A DNA stretch of 9,613 nt from JACXVD01 sp047975785 (GTDB taxonomy: Bacteria > Pseudomonadota > Alphaproteobacteria > Sphingomonadales > Sphingomonadaceae), in NCBI GenBank assembly GCA_047975785.1, contig JBKEEC010000196.1, positions 1-9,613 of the forward strand, written 5' to 3'. Below the pieces are notes generated by a model. The model was not told the origin of the DNA. It did no database searches and saw only the letters and a program-made list of their open reading frames with translations. Below, piece by piece: positions 1-6,239 of the stretch; position 1 is the first letter of the stretch; each line of letters starts with the position of its first letter. Position numbers and translations under genes: made by a program.

Positions 1-1
1 G

Positions 2-649
2 CAGGCCCTGTTGAAGCTGATGGAAGGCACAACCGCCTCTGTCCCCCCCCAGGGTGGGCGCAAACATCCCCAGCAGGAATTTCTGCAGGTCGATACCACC
101 AATCTTTTGTTTATTTGTGGCGGCGCCTTTGCCGGGCTGGAAAAGGTGATTGCCGACCGTTTGCAAAAGCGCAGCATCGGCTTTGGCGCCCATGTGGCCG
201 ATCCGGACAAACGCCGTGTGGGCGAATTGCTCGAAAAATGCGAGCCGGAAGACCTGCTCAAATTCGGTCTGATCCCTGAATTTGTCGGGCGACTGCCGGT
301 TATCGCCACTTTGCGCGATCTGGATGTGGATGCTCTGGTGCAAATTCTGCAGGAGCCGAAAAACGCATTGGTCAAACAGTATCAGAAACTGTTTGAGCTG
401 GAAGATGTCCAGCTGACCTTCACCGACGGCGCCTTGCGGGCGATTGCCGACAAGGCCATCAAACGCAAGACCGGAGCACGCGGCCTGCGCTCGATCGTGG
501 AAGGCATTTTGCTGGATACCATGTTCGACCTGCCGGGAATGGATGACGTTTCCGAAGTGGTTGTCGATGAAGATGTCGTTGAAGGCCGCAAGGAGCCTGT
601 CCGCGTCCTTTCCGGTGAAGGTAGCAAGAACAAGGAAGCTGCCGCCTGA
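2..649 (+). CDS. clpX: ATP-dependent Clp protease ATP-binding subunit ClpX, 3' part (5' end outside window)
   Basis: ClpX is the AAA+ hexameric unfoldase that recognises tagged or native substrates, unfolds them with ATP and feeds them to the ClpP peptidase in the cytoplasm. The reading frame is open from the first complete codon (base 2, QALLKLMEGT), so this is the C-terminal half or so of a protein of about 420 residues. The TTG at 11 is an internal codon, not a start. Visible ClpX hallmarks are the RKH pore-entrance loop (bases 59-67), the IGF loop that docks on ClpP (about 176-184), the arginine-finger motif EFVGRLPV (Arg codon 290-292) and the sensor-2 motif GARGLRS (Arg codon 479-481). 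The Walker A and B motifs and the zinc-binding N-terminal domain must lie upstream. The C-terminal tail is short and charged, ending in KEAAA. A run of eight C bases at 43-50 encodes conserved Val-Pro-Pro. The gene is convergent with pyrG. Identification is near certain. Confidence 0.97.
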   Translation, partial: QALLKLMEGTTASVPPQGGRKHPQQEFLQVDTTNLLFICGGAFAGLEKVIADRLQKRSIGFGAHVADPDKRRVGELLEKCEPEDLLKFGLIPEFVGRLPVIATLRDLDVDALVQILQEPKNALVKQYQKLFELEDVQLTFTDGALRAIADKAIKRKTGARGLRSIVEGILLDTMFDLPGMDDVSEVVVDEDVVEGRKEPVRVLSGEGSKNKEAAA

Positions 650-999
650 AGGCTTGATGCGGGCGCGGCTGCCCTATGGATACCGGTGCCCCGCAGATGC
701 TTGTACCAACATGCGATGATCTTGACTCATTGCAGTTTGGTTAAGCCCGCCCGGTGACTGAGCGTTTCAGACTGCTGCGGGTCACACGCTTACACACCGC
801 TACCGGTCATCGCGCGAATAATCATCCAGAATAGGGATTATAACATCGCGAGAAAAAGTTGAATCATGTGCGATGCTATAATCGTTTGTTATCGTTTTTC
901 TTTTGCGAAAGCGAAGCTGGGCACCGGTTTTTGTCAAAAAATCACTCGACAACAAAAGTATAAAGAGCGGGATGTGATTCTGTCATATGTCATCCCGCT
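650..999. other. Non-coding region between convergent clpX and pyrG
   Basis: About 350 bases with no open frame that looks like a protein and no tRNA- or rRNA-like fold that I can recognise. It contains an inverted repeat with T-rich downstream DNA (836-905) and the pyrG terminator (951-1001). The stretch 900-935 (TTTTGCGAAAGC followed by GCACCGGTTTTTG) resembles short degenerate motifs often seen between genes in alphaproteobacteria, but I cannot assign a repeat family. In the first 180 bases I see only weak short stems, such as GGGC/GCCC near 661-674. Confidence 0.6.
836..905 (+). terminator. Inverted repeat with T-rich tail, candidate clpX terminator (could instead be a promoter element)
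   Basis: Arms at 836-849 (GATTATAACATCGC) and 870-883 (GCGATGCTATAATC) pair over 14 positions with one mismatch around a 20-base A-rich loop. On the plus strand the second arm is followed by a T-rich stretch at 884-904 (GTTTGTTATCG, then TTTTTCTTTT). That fits a Rho-independent terminator for the upstream clpX gene, although the base of the stem is AT-rich and the T tract is interrupted. The arms also contain a perfect extended -10 (TGnTATAAT) on both strands, so a promoter role is a real alternative. Confidence 0.45.
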
Positions 1000-1001
1000 C
1001 T
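951..1001 (-). terminator. Rho-independent terminator of pyrG overlapping its stop codon
   Basis: A perfect 11-bp inverted repeat pairs AGAGCGGGATG (964-974) with CATCCCGCTCT (991-1001) around a 16-base loop. Read on the minus strand, the GC-rich stem is followed at once by TTTATACTTTTGTT, the expected U-rich tract. On the plus strand the following bases are not T-rich, so it acts for minus-strand transcripts. The first arm on the minus strand includes two bases of the pyrG TAG stop codon (1002-1000), so the terminator begins inside the end of the gene. Confidence 0.85.
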
Positions 1002-2631
1002 AGACCAGACGCGATTGCTGCAGTGCGGCTTCGATAAACCCTGCGAAAAGCGGGTGAGGGTCAAACGGCTTGCTTTTCAGTTCGGGGTGATATTGCACGC
1101 CCACAAACCATGGATGATCTGGCCGTTCCACAATTTCAGGCAGTAGCCCATCGGGTGACATGCCGGAAAAAACCAGTCCGTCACGCGCAAGCGCATCCTG
1201 ATAGGCCAGATTGACTTCGTAACGATGGCGATGGCGCTCTGAAATTTCTGTCCTGCCGCCGTAAATGGCAGAAACGTGGCTATTCGGGCCAAGTTTCGCC
1301 TCATAGGCGCCAAGGCGCATCGTCCCGCCCATATCGGTATCGGCACCGCGCAATTGCAGGCCTTCCTTGCTCATCCATTCGGTAATAATACCTACCACCG
1401 GCTCACGCGTTTCTCCGAACTCGGTCGAGGAGGCATCGGGCACACCGCCTGCACGCGCACCCTCGACACAGGCCATCTGCATCCCCAGACAGATACCAAA
1501 GAAGGGAACCTTGTGCTCCTTGGCAAAGCGCACGGCTGCAATCTTGCCCTCAGCCCCGCGCGCACCAAATCCGCCGGGCACCAGAATGGCGTGCATCGGC
1601 TCAAGCTGGGAGACGATTTCTGCGTCATCCTGCTCGAACACCTCGGCATCAATCCAGTTGATATTGACCTTGACCCGATTGGCCATGCCGCCATGAATCA
1701 ACGCTTCGTTCAGGGATTTATAGGCATCAGGCAGGCCGACATATTTCCCGACCACCCCGATTGTCACCTCACCTTCGTAATGGTCGTAGCGGTCAACAAT
1801 ATCATACCAGCGCGACAGGTCCGGCGCAGGAGATTCCATCCCGAAATGTCGCAAAACCTCGCTATCCAGCCCCTCGGCATGATATTGAAGCGGCACGGTA
1901 TAAATGCTGGGCGCATCGAGCGCCTGAATCACCGCTTCGGGCCGCACATTACAAAACAGGGCAATTTTGCGGCGCTCACTTTCCGGCAAAGGGTGTTCGC
2001 AGCGGCACAGAAGCAGGTCAGGCTGCACACCCAGGCTTGTCAGTTCACGGACAGAGTGCTGGGTCTGCTTGGTTTTCAACTCACCAGCCGCAGAAATATA
2101 TGGCACAAGCGTGACATGCACGCTGGCAGTGCGTTCACGCCCCAGCTCATTGCGTAACTGGCGGATCGCCTCGATAAAGGGCAGGCTTTCAATATCGCCT
2201 ACCGTCCCGCCAATTTCACACAGGACAAAGTCCAGATCTTCCGTATCTGCCAGAGCGAATTGCCTGATCGCATCCGTAACATGCGGGATCACCTGCACGG
2301 TTGCACCCAGATAATCTCCGCGCCGTTCCGCAGCGATAATCTGCTGATAGATCCGTCCGGATGTGATGTTATCGCCCTGATGAGCGGAAACACCTGTAAA
2401 CCGTTCATAATGGCCAAGATCAAGATCGGTCTCGGCGCCATCATCTGTCACATAGACTTCGCCATGCTGATAAGGGCTCATCGTCCCCGGATCGACATTC
2501 AGATAAGGATCAAACTTGCGAATCCGCACGCGAAAACCTCGCGCCTGCAGCAAGGCACCAAGGCTTGCCGCCATAAGACCTTTTCCGAGCGAGGAGACCA
2601 CGCCGCCAGTGATAAAAATATACCGCGCCAT
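1000..2631 (-). CDS. pyrG: CTP synthase (glutamine hydrolysing)
   Basis: CTP synthase converts UTP, ATP and glutamine to CTP in the last step of pyrimidine nucleotide synthesis in the cytoplasm. The 543-residue product matches the family length (E. coli about 545). The N-terminal synthase (amidoligase) domain, roughly 1-270, opens with FITGGVVSSLGKG carrying the P-loop Lys17, and has CEIGGTVGDIES at 138-149. The C-terminal class I glutamine amidotransferase domain, roughly 290-540, shows the oxyanion region PGGFGARG (352-359), the nucleophile Cys381 in GICLGMQ, and His515/Glu517 in QYHPE. All catalytic residues are present, so it should be active. The ATG at 2631 begins the conserved N-terminus. 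I see no good Shine-Dalgarno sequence ahead of it (the bases before ATG read CGACTCCC), so initiation may rely on other features. It lies 117 bases downstream of secG on the same strand and ends in a clear terminator. Confidence 0.99.
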   Translation of the reverse strand: MARYIFITGGVVSSLGKGLMAASLGALLQARGFRVRIRKFDPYLNVDPGTMSPYQHGEVYVTDDGAETDLDLGHYERFTGVSAHQGDNITSGRIYQQIIAAERRGDYLGATVQVIPHVTDAIRQFALADTEDLDFVLCEIGGTVGDIESLPFIEAIRQLRNELGRERTASVHVTLVPYISAAGELKTKQTQHSVRELTSLGVQPDLLLCRCEHPLPESERRKIALFCNVRPEAVIQALDAPSIYTVPLQYHAEGLDSEVLRHFGMESPAPDLSRWYDIVDRYDHYEGEVTIGVVGKYVGLPDAYKSLNEALIHGGMANRVKVNINWIDAEVFEQDDAEIVSQLEPMHAILVPGGFGARGAEGKIAAVRFAKEHKVPFFGICLGMQMACVEGARAGGVPDASSTEFGETREPVVGIITEWMSKEGLQLRGADTDMGGTMRLGAYEAKLGPNSHVSAIYGGRTEISERHRHRYEVNLAYQDALARDGLVFSGMSPDGLLPEIVERPDHPWFVGVQYHPELKSKPFDPHPLFAGFIEAALQQSRLV

Positions 2632-2681
2632 GGGAGTCGGGCGTTAAGACCTGTTGCTGATTCGATGCAAGCACCGAATAT

Positions 2682-2738
2682 GAAAAACTCACAAGTCTGA
2701 GGCTCTTTTCCCATGCTGATTTTCAGCGCGGGAGAGCC
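2682..2738 (-). terminator. Long imperfect hairpin between secG and pyrG (weak terminator or attenuator candidate)
   Basis: Bases 2701-2738 fold into an extended stem: GGCTCT (2701-2706) with AGAGCC (2733-2738), CCC (2710-2712) with GGG (2730-2732), and GCTGA (2715-2719) with TCAGC (2723-2727) around a 3-base loop, with a TTT bulge. It begins 10 bases past the secG stop. On the minus strand the stem is followed after about 13 bases by GTTTTT (2688-2683), which itself ends a small CTCA/TGAG stem. The tract is not directly next to the main stem, so this may be a partial terminator, a read-through attenuator ahead of pyrG, or an RNA-stabilising stem. Confidence 0.4.
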
Positions 2739-2748
2739 GCAGGAGGAT

Positions 2749-3174
2749 TTATCCGGCTGCATCCTTCAGCGGGTCGTCATTCTCTGCCGGTGCAGGCGTC
2801 GCAGTTTCAGGCGCAGCAGTGCCTTGCCCAACACCGGGTTGAGCCGCACCGGGCTGACCTGCCGCACTATTGCCGAGCGGATCATTGCTGGCCGGAGTAA
2901 CCGAACGGTCGAGCGTTGATTCGATATCATCACCCGAAGTTGTTTCCACCGCAACCGCAGCCATTGCAATCGAGAGCACCACAAACAGGATAGCGAGCCA
3001 CTTTGTCGCCCGTGTCAGAAAATCTGCGGCACCGCGTGCACTCATGAAACCGCCGGGGCTTCCGCCGCCGCCAATTCCCAGACCGCCCCCTTCCGAGCGC
3101 TGCATAAGAATAACGCCCACAAGAGCAGCGGCAACAATGGCCTGAACAACGGTTAGAAAAAGAAACAGTGACAT
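2749..3174 (-). CDS. secG: Preprotein translocase subunit SecG
   Basis: SecG is the small inner-membrane subunit of the SecYEG channel and helps SecA-driven export. The 141-residue product shows the family plan: a first membrane helix at about 3-24, the conserved cytoplasmic loop LMQRSEGGGLG (23-33) followed by a Gly-rich segment with GGFMSARG, and a second helix at about 59-76. The remaining 65 residues form a low-complexity tail rich in Ala, Pro, Gln, Gly and Asp. Such tails are common in alphaproteobacterial SecG, whereas E. coli SecG is only about 110 residues. The ATG at 3174 starts directly before the first helix, which fixes the start. There is no strong ribosome binding site. The bases just ahead of the ATG belong to a 17-bp tandem duplication. 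It lies between tpiA and pyrG on the same strand, an order common in this class. Confidence 0.95.
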   Translation of the reverse strand: MSLFLFLTVVQAIVAAALVGVILMQRSEGGGLGIGGGGSPGGFMSARGAADFLTRATKWLAILFVVLSIAMAAVAVETTSGDDIESTLDRSVTPASNDPLGNSAAGQPGAAQPGVGQGTAAPETATPAPAENDDPLKDAAG

Positions 3175-3176
3175 GT

Positions 3177-3210
3177 TTTCAATCTGCTTTGGGTTTCAAT
3201 CTGCTTTGGG
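3177..3210. repeat. Perfect 17-bp tandem duplication in the secG 5' leader
   Basis: The unit TTTCAATCTGCTTTGGG occurs twice in direct succession (3177-3193 and 3194-3210), followed by CTTCAC, which resembles the start of a third unit. On the secG strand the copies read CCCAAAGCAGATTGAAA, and the second ends 2 bases before the start codon, so the translation initiation region is duplicated. Confidence 0.9.
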
Positions 3211-3213
3211 CTT

Positions 3214-3228
3214 CACTTTAATAAAGTG
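3214..3228. promoter_or_regulatory. 15-base palindrome upstream of secG
   Basis: CACTTTA and TAAAGTG (3214-3220 and 3222-3228) are perfect inverted repeats around a single A, 40 to 54 bases upstream of the secG start codon. The shape fits a dimeric regulator site or part of a promoter region. The central TTTATTAAA on the secG strand is AT-rich, but I could not pair it with a convincing -35 box. Function is inferred from symmetry and position only. Confidence 0.3.
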
Positions 3229-3346
3229 CGGTTGACGGCCATCTAGGCGCTGACAGGCATTATCGCAAGAGCGCCTTTTGCAAACAGGGTCTGGCTGAAA
3301 GCTGTCTGTCGCATCCCCGGAAGTGGAACGACATATGATTGAACCA

Positions 3347-4111
3347 CTAGCGATCCTGCAATTCCGCCACTGCACTGACAATACCAAGAAAACTCTCGGC
3401 TGTCAGGCTTGCACCGCCAACCAGTGCACCGCCAACATTTTCCACCGCCATAAGTTCGGCTGCATTTTCGGGTTTGACCGACCCGCCATAGAGGATGCGG
3501 ATTTCGGTTCCCGCTTCTTCGCCATAGCGCGCAATCAGCAAGGAACGGATTGCCTGATGCATCGAGGCGACATCATCTGTTGTCGGTGTCTTGCCCGTGC
3601 CGATCGCCCATATCGGTTCGTAAGCCACGGTCAGCCGCTCGACGACATCTTCAATTTTTGCTGGCAGCGATTTTTCAAGCTGGGTCGTGACGAAAACCTC
3701 TGCCTTGCCCGAATCGCGTGTTTTTTCTGTTTCGCCGCAGCAGACAATCACGCTCAATCCGGCTTCGAGGGCACTTTTTGTCTTGGCGCGAACAATCGAA
3801 TCAGTTTCCTTGTGGTCCTGCCGCCGTTCACTATGGCCGAGAATCACGAATTTCGCCCCGGAATCGGCAATCATGGATGCAGATATATCGCCAGTATGCG
3901 CACCATCAGGGTCAGCATGGCAATTTTGCGCCCCGACTGCGATCTGCTCCGCCTCACGGTGCACGGGGTGAATCAGCGTATAAGGCGGTGCCAGCGCCAC
4001 TTCCACCTTCATCAAACGCTGGGCGCCACGGTCAATTGCGCGCGCTTCGCTAAGCATTGCACGGGTTCCGTGCATTTTCCAGTTACCGACAATATAGGGC
4101 CGCTCGGCCAT
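3347..4111 (-). CDS. tpiA: Triose-phosphate isomerase
   Basis: This enzyme interconverts dihydroxyacetone phosphate and glyceraldehyde 3-phosphate in glycolysis and gluconeogenesis in the cytoplasm. The 254-residue length is typical. All active-site elements of the TIM barrel are visible: Asn10 and Lys12 in GNWKMHG, the electrophile His93 in ILGHSERR, the base Glu165 in YEPIWAIGTGKT with the flexible loop 6 (about 166-176), and the phosphate-binding LYGGSVKPEN (207-216) and GALVGGASL (228-236). The ATG at 4111 places the conserved N-terminus correctly and is preceded on the minus strand by GGCAGGGAAGAATC, a good ribosome binding site. It is the first minus-strand gene of the tpiA-secG-pyrG set, is divergent from the PpiD-like gene, and lies 172 bases before secG. 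Confidence 0.99.
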   Translation of the reverse strand: MAERPYIVGNWKMHGTRAMLSEARAIDRGAQRLMKVEVALAPPYTLIHPVHREAEQIAVGAQNCHADPDGAHTGDISASMIADSGAKFVILGHSERRQDHKETDSIVRAKTKSALEAGLSVIVCCGETEKTRDSGKAEVFVTTQLEKSLPAKIEDVVERLTVAYEPIWAIGTGKTPTTDDVASMHQAIRSLLIARYGEEAGTEIRILYGGSVKPENAAELMAVENVGGALVGGASLTAESFLGIVSAVAELQDR

Positions 4112-4288
4112 GATTCTTCCCTGCCTTTGATTGCTTACGCCCTATGGGACGATCCGGCTGGCTGCGCTAGCGGAGGACCGCCTTCAGGTCAAAACCCTTT
4201 AGCACCTGTTGCGACAAGGCCGCACTATGGATAAAGCGCCTTGGAAACCTGTCGGGCCTGCTTGCCCAGCCTATTCGGATATATCGTA

Positions 4289-6226
4289 ATGCTCAATTCT
4301 TTCCGCAATTTTTTCAAGTCCAGATTCGGCATTATTGTGACACTGGCCTTTCTGGTGATTATCGGAATTGCCTTTGCCAGTTCGGATGTCGCCAATACCG
4401 GGACTTTTGGCGGCGTTGCCGGGGGTGATAATGTCGCCGTGGTCGGCGACAGGAAAATCGGCAATGCCGATCTGAGCCGGGCGGTAACCGCACGGGTTGA
4501 TCAGTTGCGGCAGGATGATTCGACCCTTTCAATGTCATCATTCATCGCTCAGGGCGGACTGGATGCCGTGCTTGATTCGATGATCGACCGCTACGCCATG
4601 GCCGAATATGCCCAGGAGCATGGCCTGCGCGCCGGTGATAATCTCGTGAATAGCGAAATCCTGCAAATTCAGGCATTCCATGGGCCGGACGGAAAATTTG
4701 ACCAGAAAACCTATCAGCAGGTTATTTCCAGCCGCGGGCTGACTGATGCCATGGTGCGGGCCGATTTTGCCGATGGGCTGCTATCCCAGCAGGTGCTGTT
4801 TCCTGCCAGCTATGGCGCAACCGTGCCCGACAAATTCATTACGAATTATGCCTCACTGCTCAAGGAACGCCGGGAAGGTGCGATCGGCCTGATCATGAGC
4901 AGCGCCTATGCCCCCGAAGGCAAACCGACCGATGCGCAGGTTCAGGCCTATTACGATGCCAACCGGAGTGATTTCATCCGGCCCGATCGCCGTGTCATCC
5001 GCTATGCCGTATTTGACGATTCAGCCGTATCCGACCGGATTGACCCGACCGAGGCGGAAATTGCCGCACAATACAAAACAGACAGTGCAAAATATGCCGC
5101 GCGCGAAGAGCGCAGCTATACCCAATTGATTGTCCCTACACAGCAAGCTGCGCAGGCAATTGAAAACGGGATCAAGGCGGGCGGATCGATGGAAGCTGCT
5201 GCCAGGCAAGCAGGGTTGCAAACGTCAAAAGTCGGCCCTGTCACAAAAACTGCTGTGGCTGAAACAAGTTCTCCCGCTGTTGCAAATGCCGTATTTTCAA
5301 CCGGCGCGGGGCAATTGGCGCCACCTGTTCGCAGTGGCCTTGGCTGGCATGTTATCCGGGTGGACAAGGTGCAGACAACGCCTGCACGCGGCCTTGCGCA
5401 AGTCAGGGGAGAAATTGCGGATACCCTGCGTGCACAGAACAGGCGCAAGGCATTTTCCGATCTCGCAGTCAATATCGAGGATCAGATCAATGACGGGGTT
5501 GCCCTGTCAGATCTGGCCGGACAGCTTGGGGCAAAAATCGAGACATCCCCGCTTCTTACCGCCGATGGCAGGGTATATGGCAATCCCGGTGCGCAGACCC
5601 CCGCTACACTGGCGCCGGTTCTCGCCACCGCATTCCAGATGGAAGAAGAAGGCGAGCCACAACTGGCCCCCTCACCCGATGCCAACAGCTTCATCGTGTT
5701 TGAAGCCAGCAGGATCATTCCTTCTGCCACGGCACCTCTCAAGGAAATTCGTCCGGATGTTGAGGCTGCATGGGCACAGGCAGAGGGCGCAAAACGCGCA
5801 AAGGCTGCCGCCGACAAGGTGCTTGCACGGGTCAGCAAGGGAGATTCACTGCAGGATGCCATGCGGGCAGAAAATGTGACACCTCCTCAAATCGAGCGCA
5901 TCAATCTGTCGCGGGAACAATTGATGGCATCGGGCCAGCAGGTTCCTCCACCGCTGGCACTATTGTTCAGCATGGCGCAGGGAACAGCCAAAAAACTGGA
6001 AGGCCCCAATGAAATGGGCTGGTTTATTGTCGATCTGGACAAGATCGAAGCGGGAACAATCGCCAAAACTGAGCCCCTGTTCGCACAGGCAAGAACAGAA
6101 CTGGGCGGAGCCGTAGGCAATGAATATGCCGAACAGCTGCAAAATGCGATTATCAAAAGCATGAATGTAAAACGCAACAAATCTGCACTGGCCGCTGTGC
6201 GCAAGCAGCTTACTGGCGAAAACTGA
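4289..6226 (+). CDS. ppiD: Membrane-anchored periplasmic folding factor, PpiD/SurA type (SurA N-terminal plus parvulin-like domain)
   Basis: This is a predicted inner-membrane-anchored chaperone or peptidyl-prolyl isomerase that helps newly exported proteins fold in the periplasm. From the ATG at 4289 the product has 645 residues, close to E. coli PpiD (about 620). It opens with MLNSFRNFFKSRFG and one membrane helix at about 14-31, the usual PpiD start. A TTG at 4241 would only add an atypical leader, so I rejected it. Residues 32-270 form the SurA_N-like helical chaperone region with the typical GPDGKFDQKTYQQ segment (about 132-144). A parvulin-like (Rotamase_2) domain follows at about 275-361, ending in SGLGWHVIRVDKV. 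The first active-site His of parvulins (HIL motif) is Gln here (TQLIVP, Gln279), so isomerase activity may be weak or absent, as reported for E. coli PpiD. The C-terminal 280 residues are less conserved. The stop lies 10 bases before the inferred trpE start. Confidence 0.9.
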   Translation: MLNSFRNFFKSRFGIIVTLAFLVIIGIAFASSDVANTGTFGGVAGGDNVAVVGDRKIGNADLSRAVTARVDQLRQDDSTLSMSSFIAQGGLDAVLDSMIDRYAMAEYAQEHGLRAGDNLVNSEILQIQAFHGPDGKFDQKTYQQVISSRGLTDAMVRADFADGLLSQQVLFPASYGATVPDKFITNYASLLKERREGAIGLIMSSAYAPEGKPTDAQVQAYYDANRSDFIRPDRRVIRYAVFDDSAVSDRIDPTEAEIAAQYKTDSAKYAAREERSYTQLIVPTQQAAQAIENGIKAGGSMEAAARQAGLQTSKVGPVTKTAVAETSSPAVANAVFSTGAGQLAPPVRSGLGWHVIRVDKVQTTPARGLAQVRGEIADTLRAQNRRKAFSDLAVNIEDQINDGVALSDLAGQLGAKIETSPLLTADGRVYGNPGAQTPATLAPVLATAFQMEEEGEPQLAPSPDANSFIVFEASRIIPSATAPLKEIRPDVEAAWAQAEGAKRAKAAADKVLARVSKGDSLQDAMRAENVTPPQIERINLSREQLMASGQQVPPPLALLFSMAQGTAKKLEGPNEMGWFIVDLDKIEAGTIAKTEPLFAQARTELGGAVGNEYAEQLQNAIIKSMNVKRNKSALAAVRKQLTGEN

Positions 6227-6239
6227 GGACGAGAAACTG
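6225..6239 (+). promoter_or_regulatory. Ribosome binding site and non-canonical CTG start of trpE
   Basis: GAGG at 6225-6228 overlaps the ppiD stop codon (TGA, 6224-6226) and lies 8 bases ahead of CTG (6237-6239), ideal Shine-Dalgarno spacing. No ATG, GTG or TTG exists in the trpE frame between the stop at 6168-6170 and the GTG at 6414. The GTG comes too late, because conserved TrpE sequence is already encoded upstream of it. The CTG at 6237 is therefore the best start. CTG at 6249 or 6213 is less well placed. Confidence 0.6.

Noticed and set aside
43..50. Run of eight C bases in clpX as a phase-variation tract
   Set aside because: The run encodes conserved Val-Pro-Pro in frame, and ClpX is a housekeeping protein. 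It may be a sequencing hazard but nothing indicates programmed switching.
1276..2157. Long plus-strand open frame (293 codons) opposite pyrG
   Set aside because: It is a shadow of pyrG: no recognisable protein, and the minus strand encodes a complete CTP synthase with all catalytic residues.
3403..3435. Repeated GCACCGCCAAC within tpiA
   Set aside because: It encodes the conserved Gly-Gly-Ala-Leu-Val-Gly-Gly-Ala stretch of triose-phosphate isomerase, so the repeat comes from the protein sequence.
4144..4173. Short frame with one Trp codon and a nearby small stem (GCGG/CCGC) upstream of ppiD, as a possible trp leader peptide and attenuator
   Set aside because: The frame has only one Trp codon, no ribosome binding site, and no terminator with a U tract or alternative pairing. 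It precedes ppiD, not trpE directly.
3323..4234. 303-codon plus-strand open frame opposite tpiA
   Set aside because: It covers tpiA antisense, has no recognisable domain, and the minus-strand protein is unambiguous.
4209..4235. TTGCGA and GATAAA as a promoter for the ppiD-trp operon
   Set aside because: The spacer is only 15 bases and both boxes are imperfect. A promoter must exist in 4112-4288 or overlap it, but I cannot place it.
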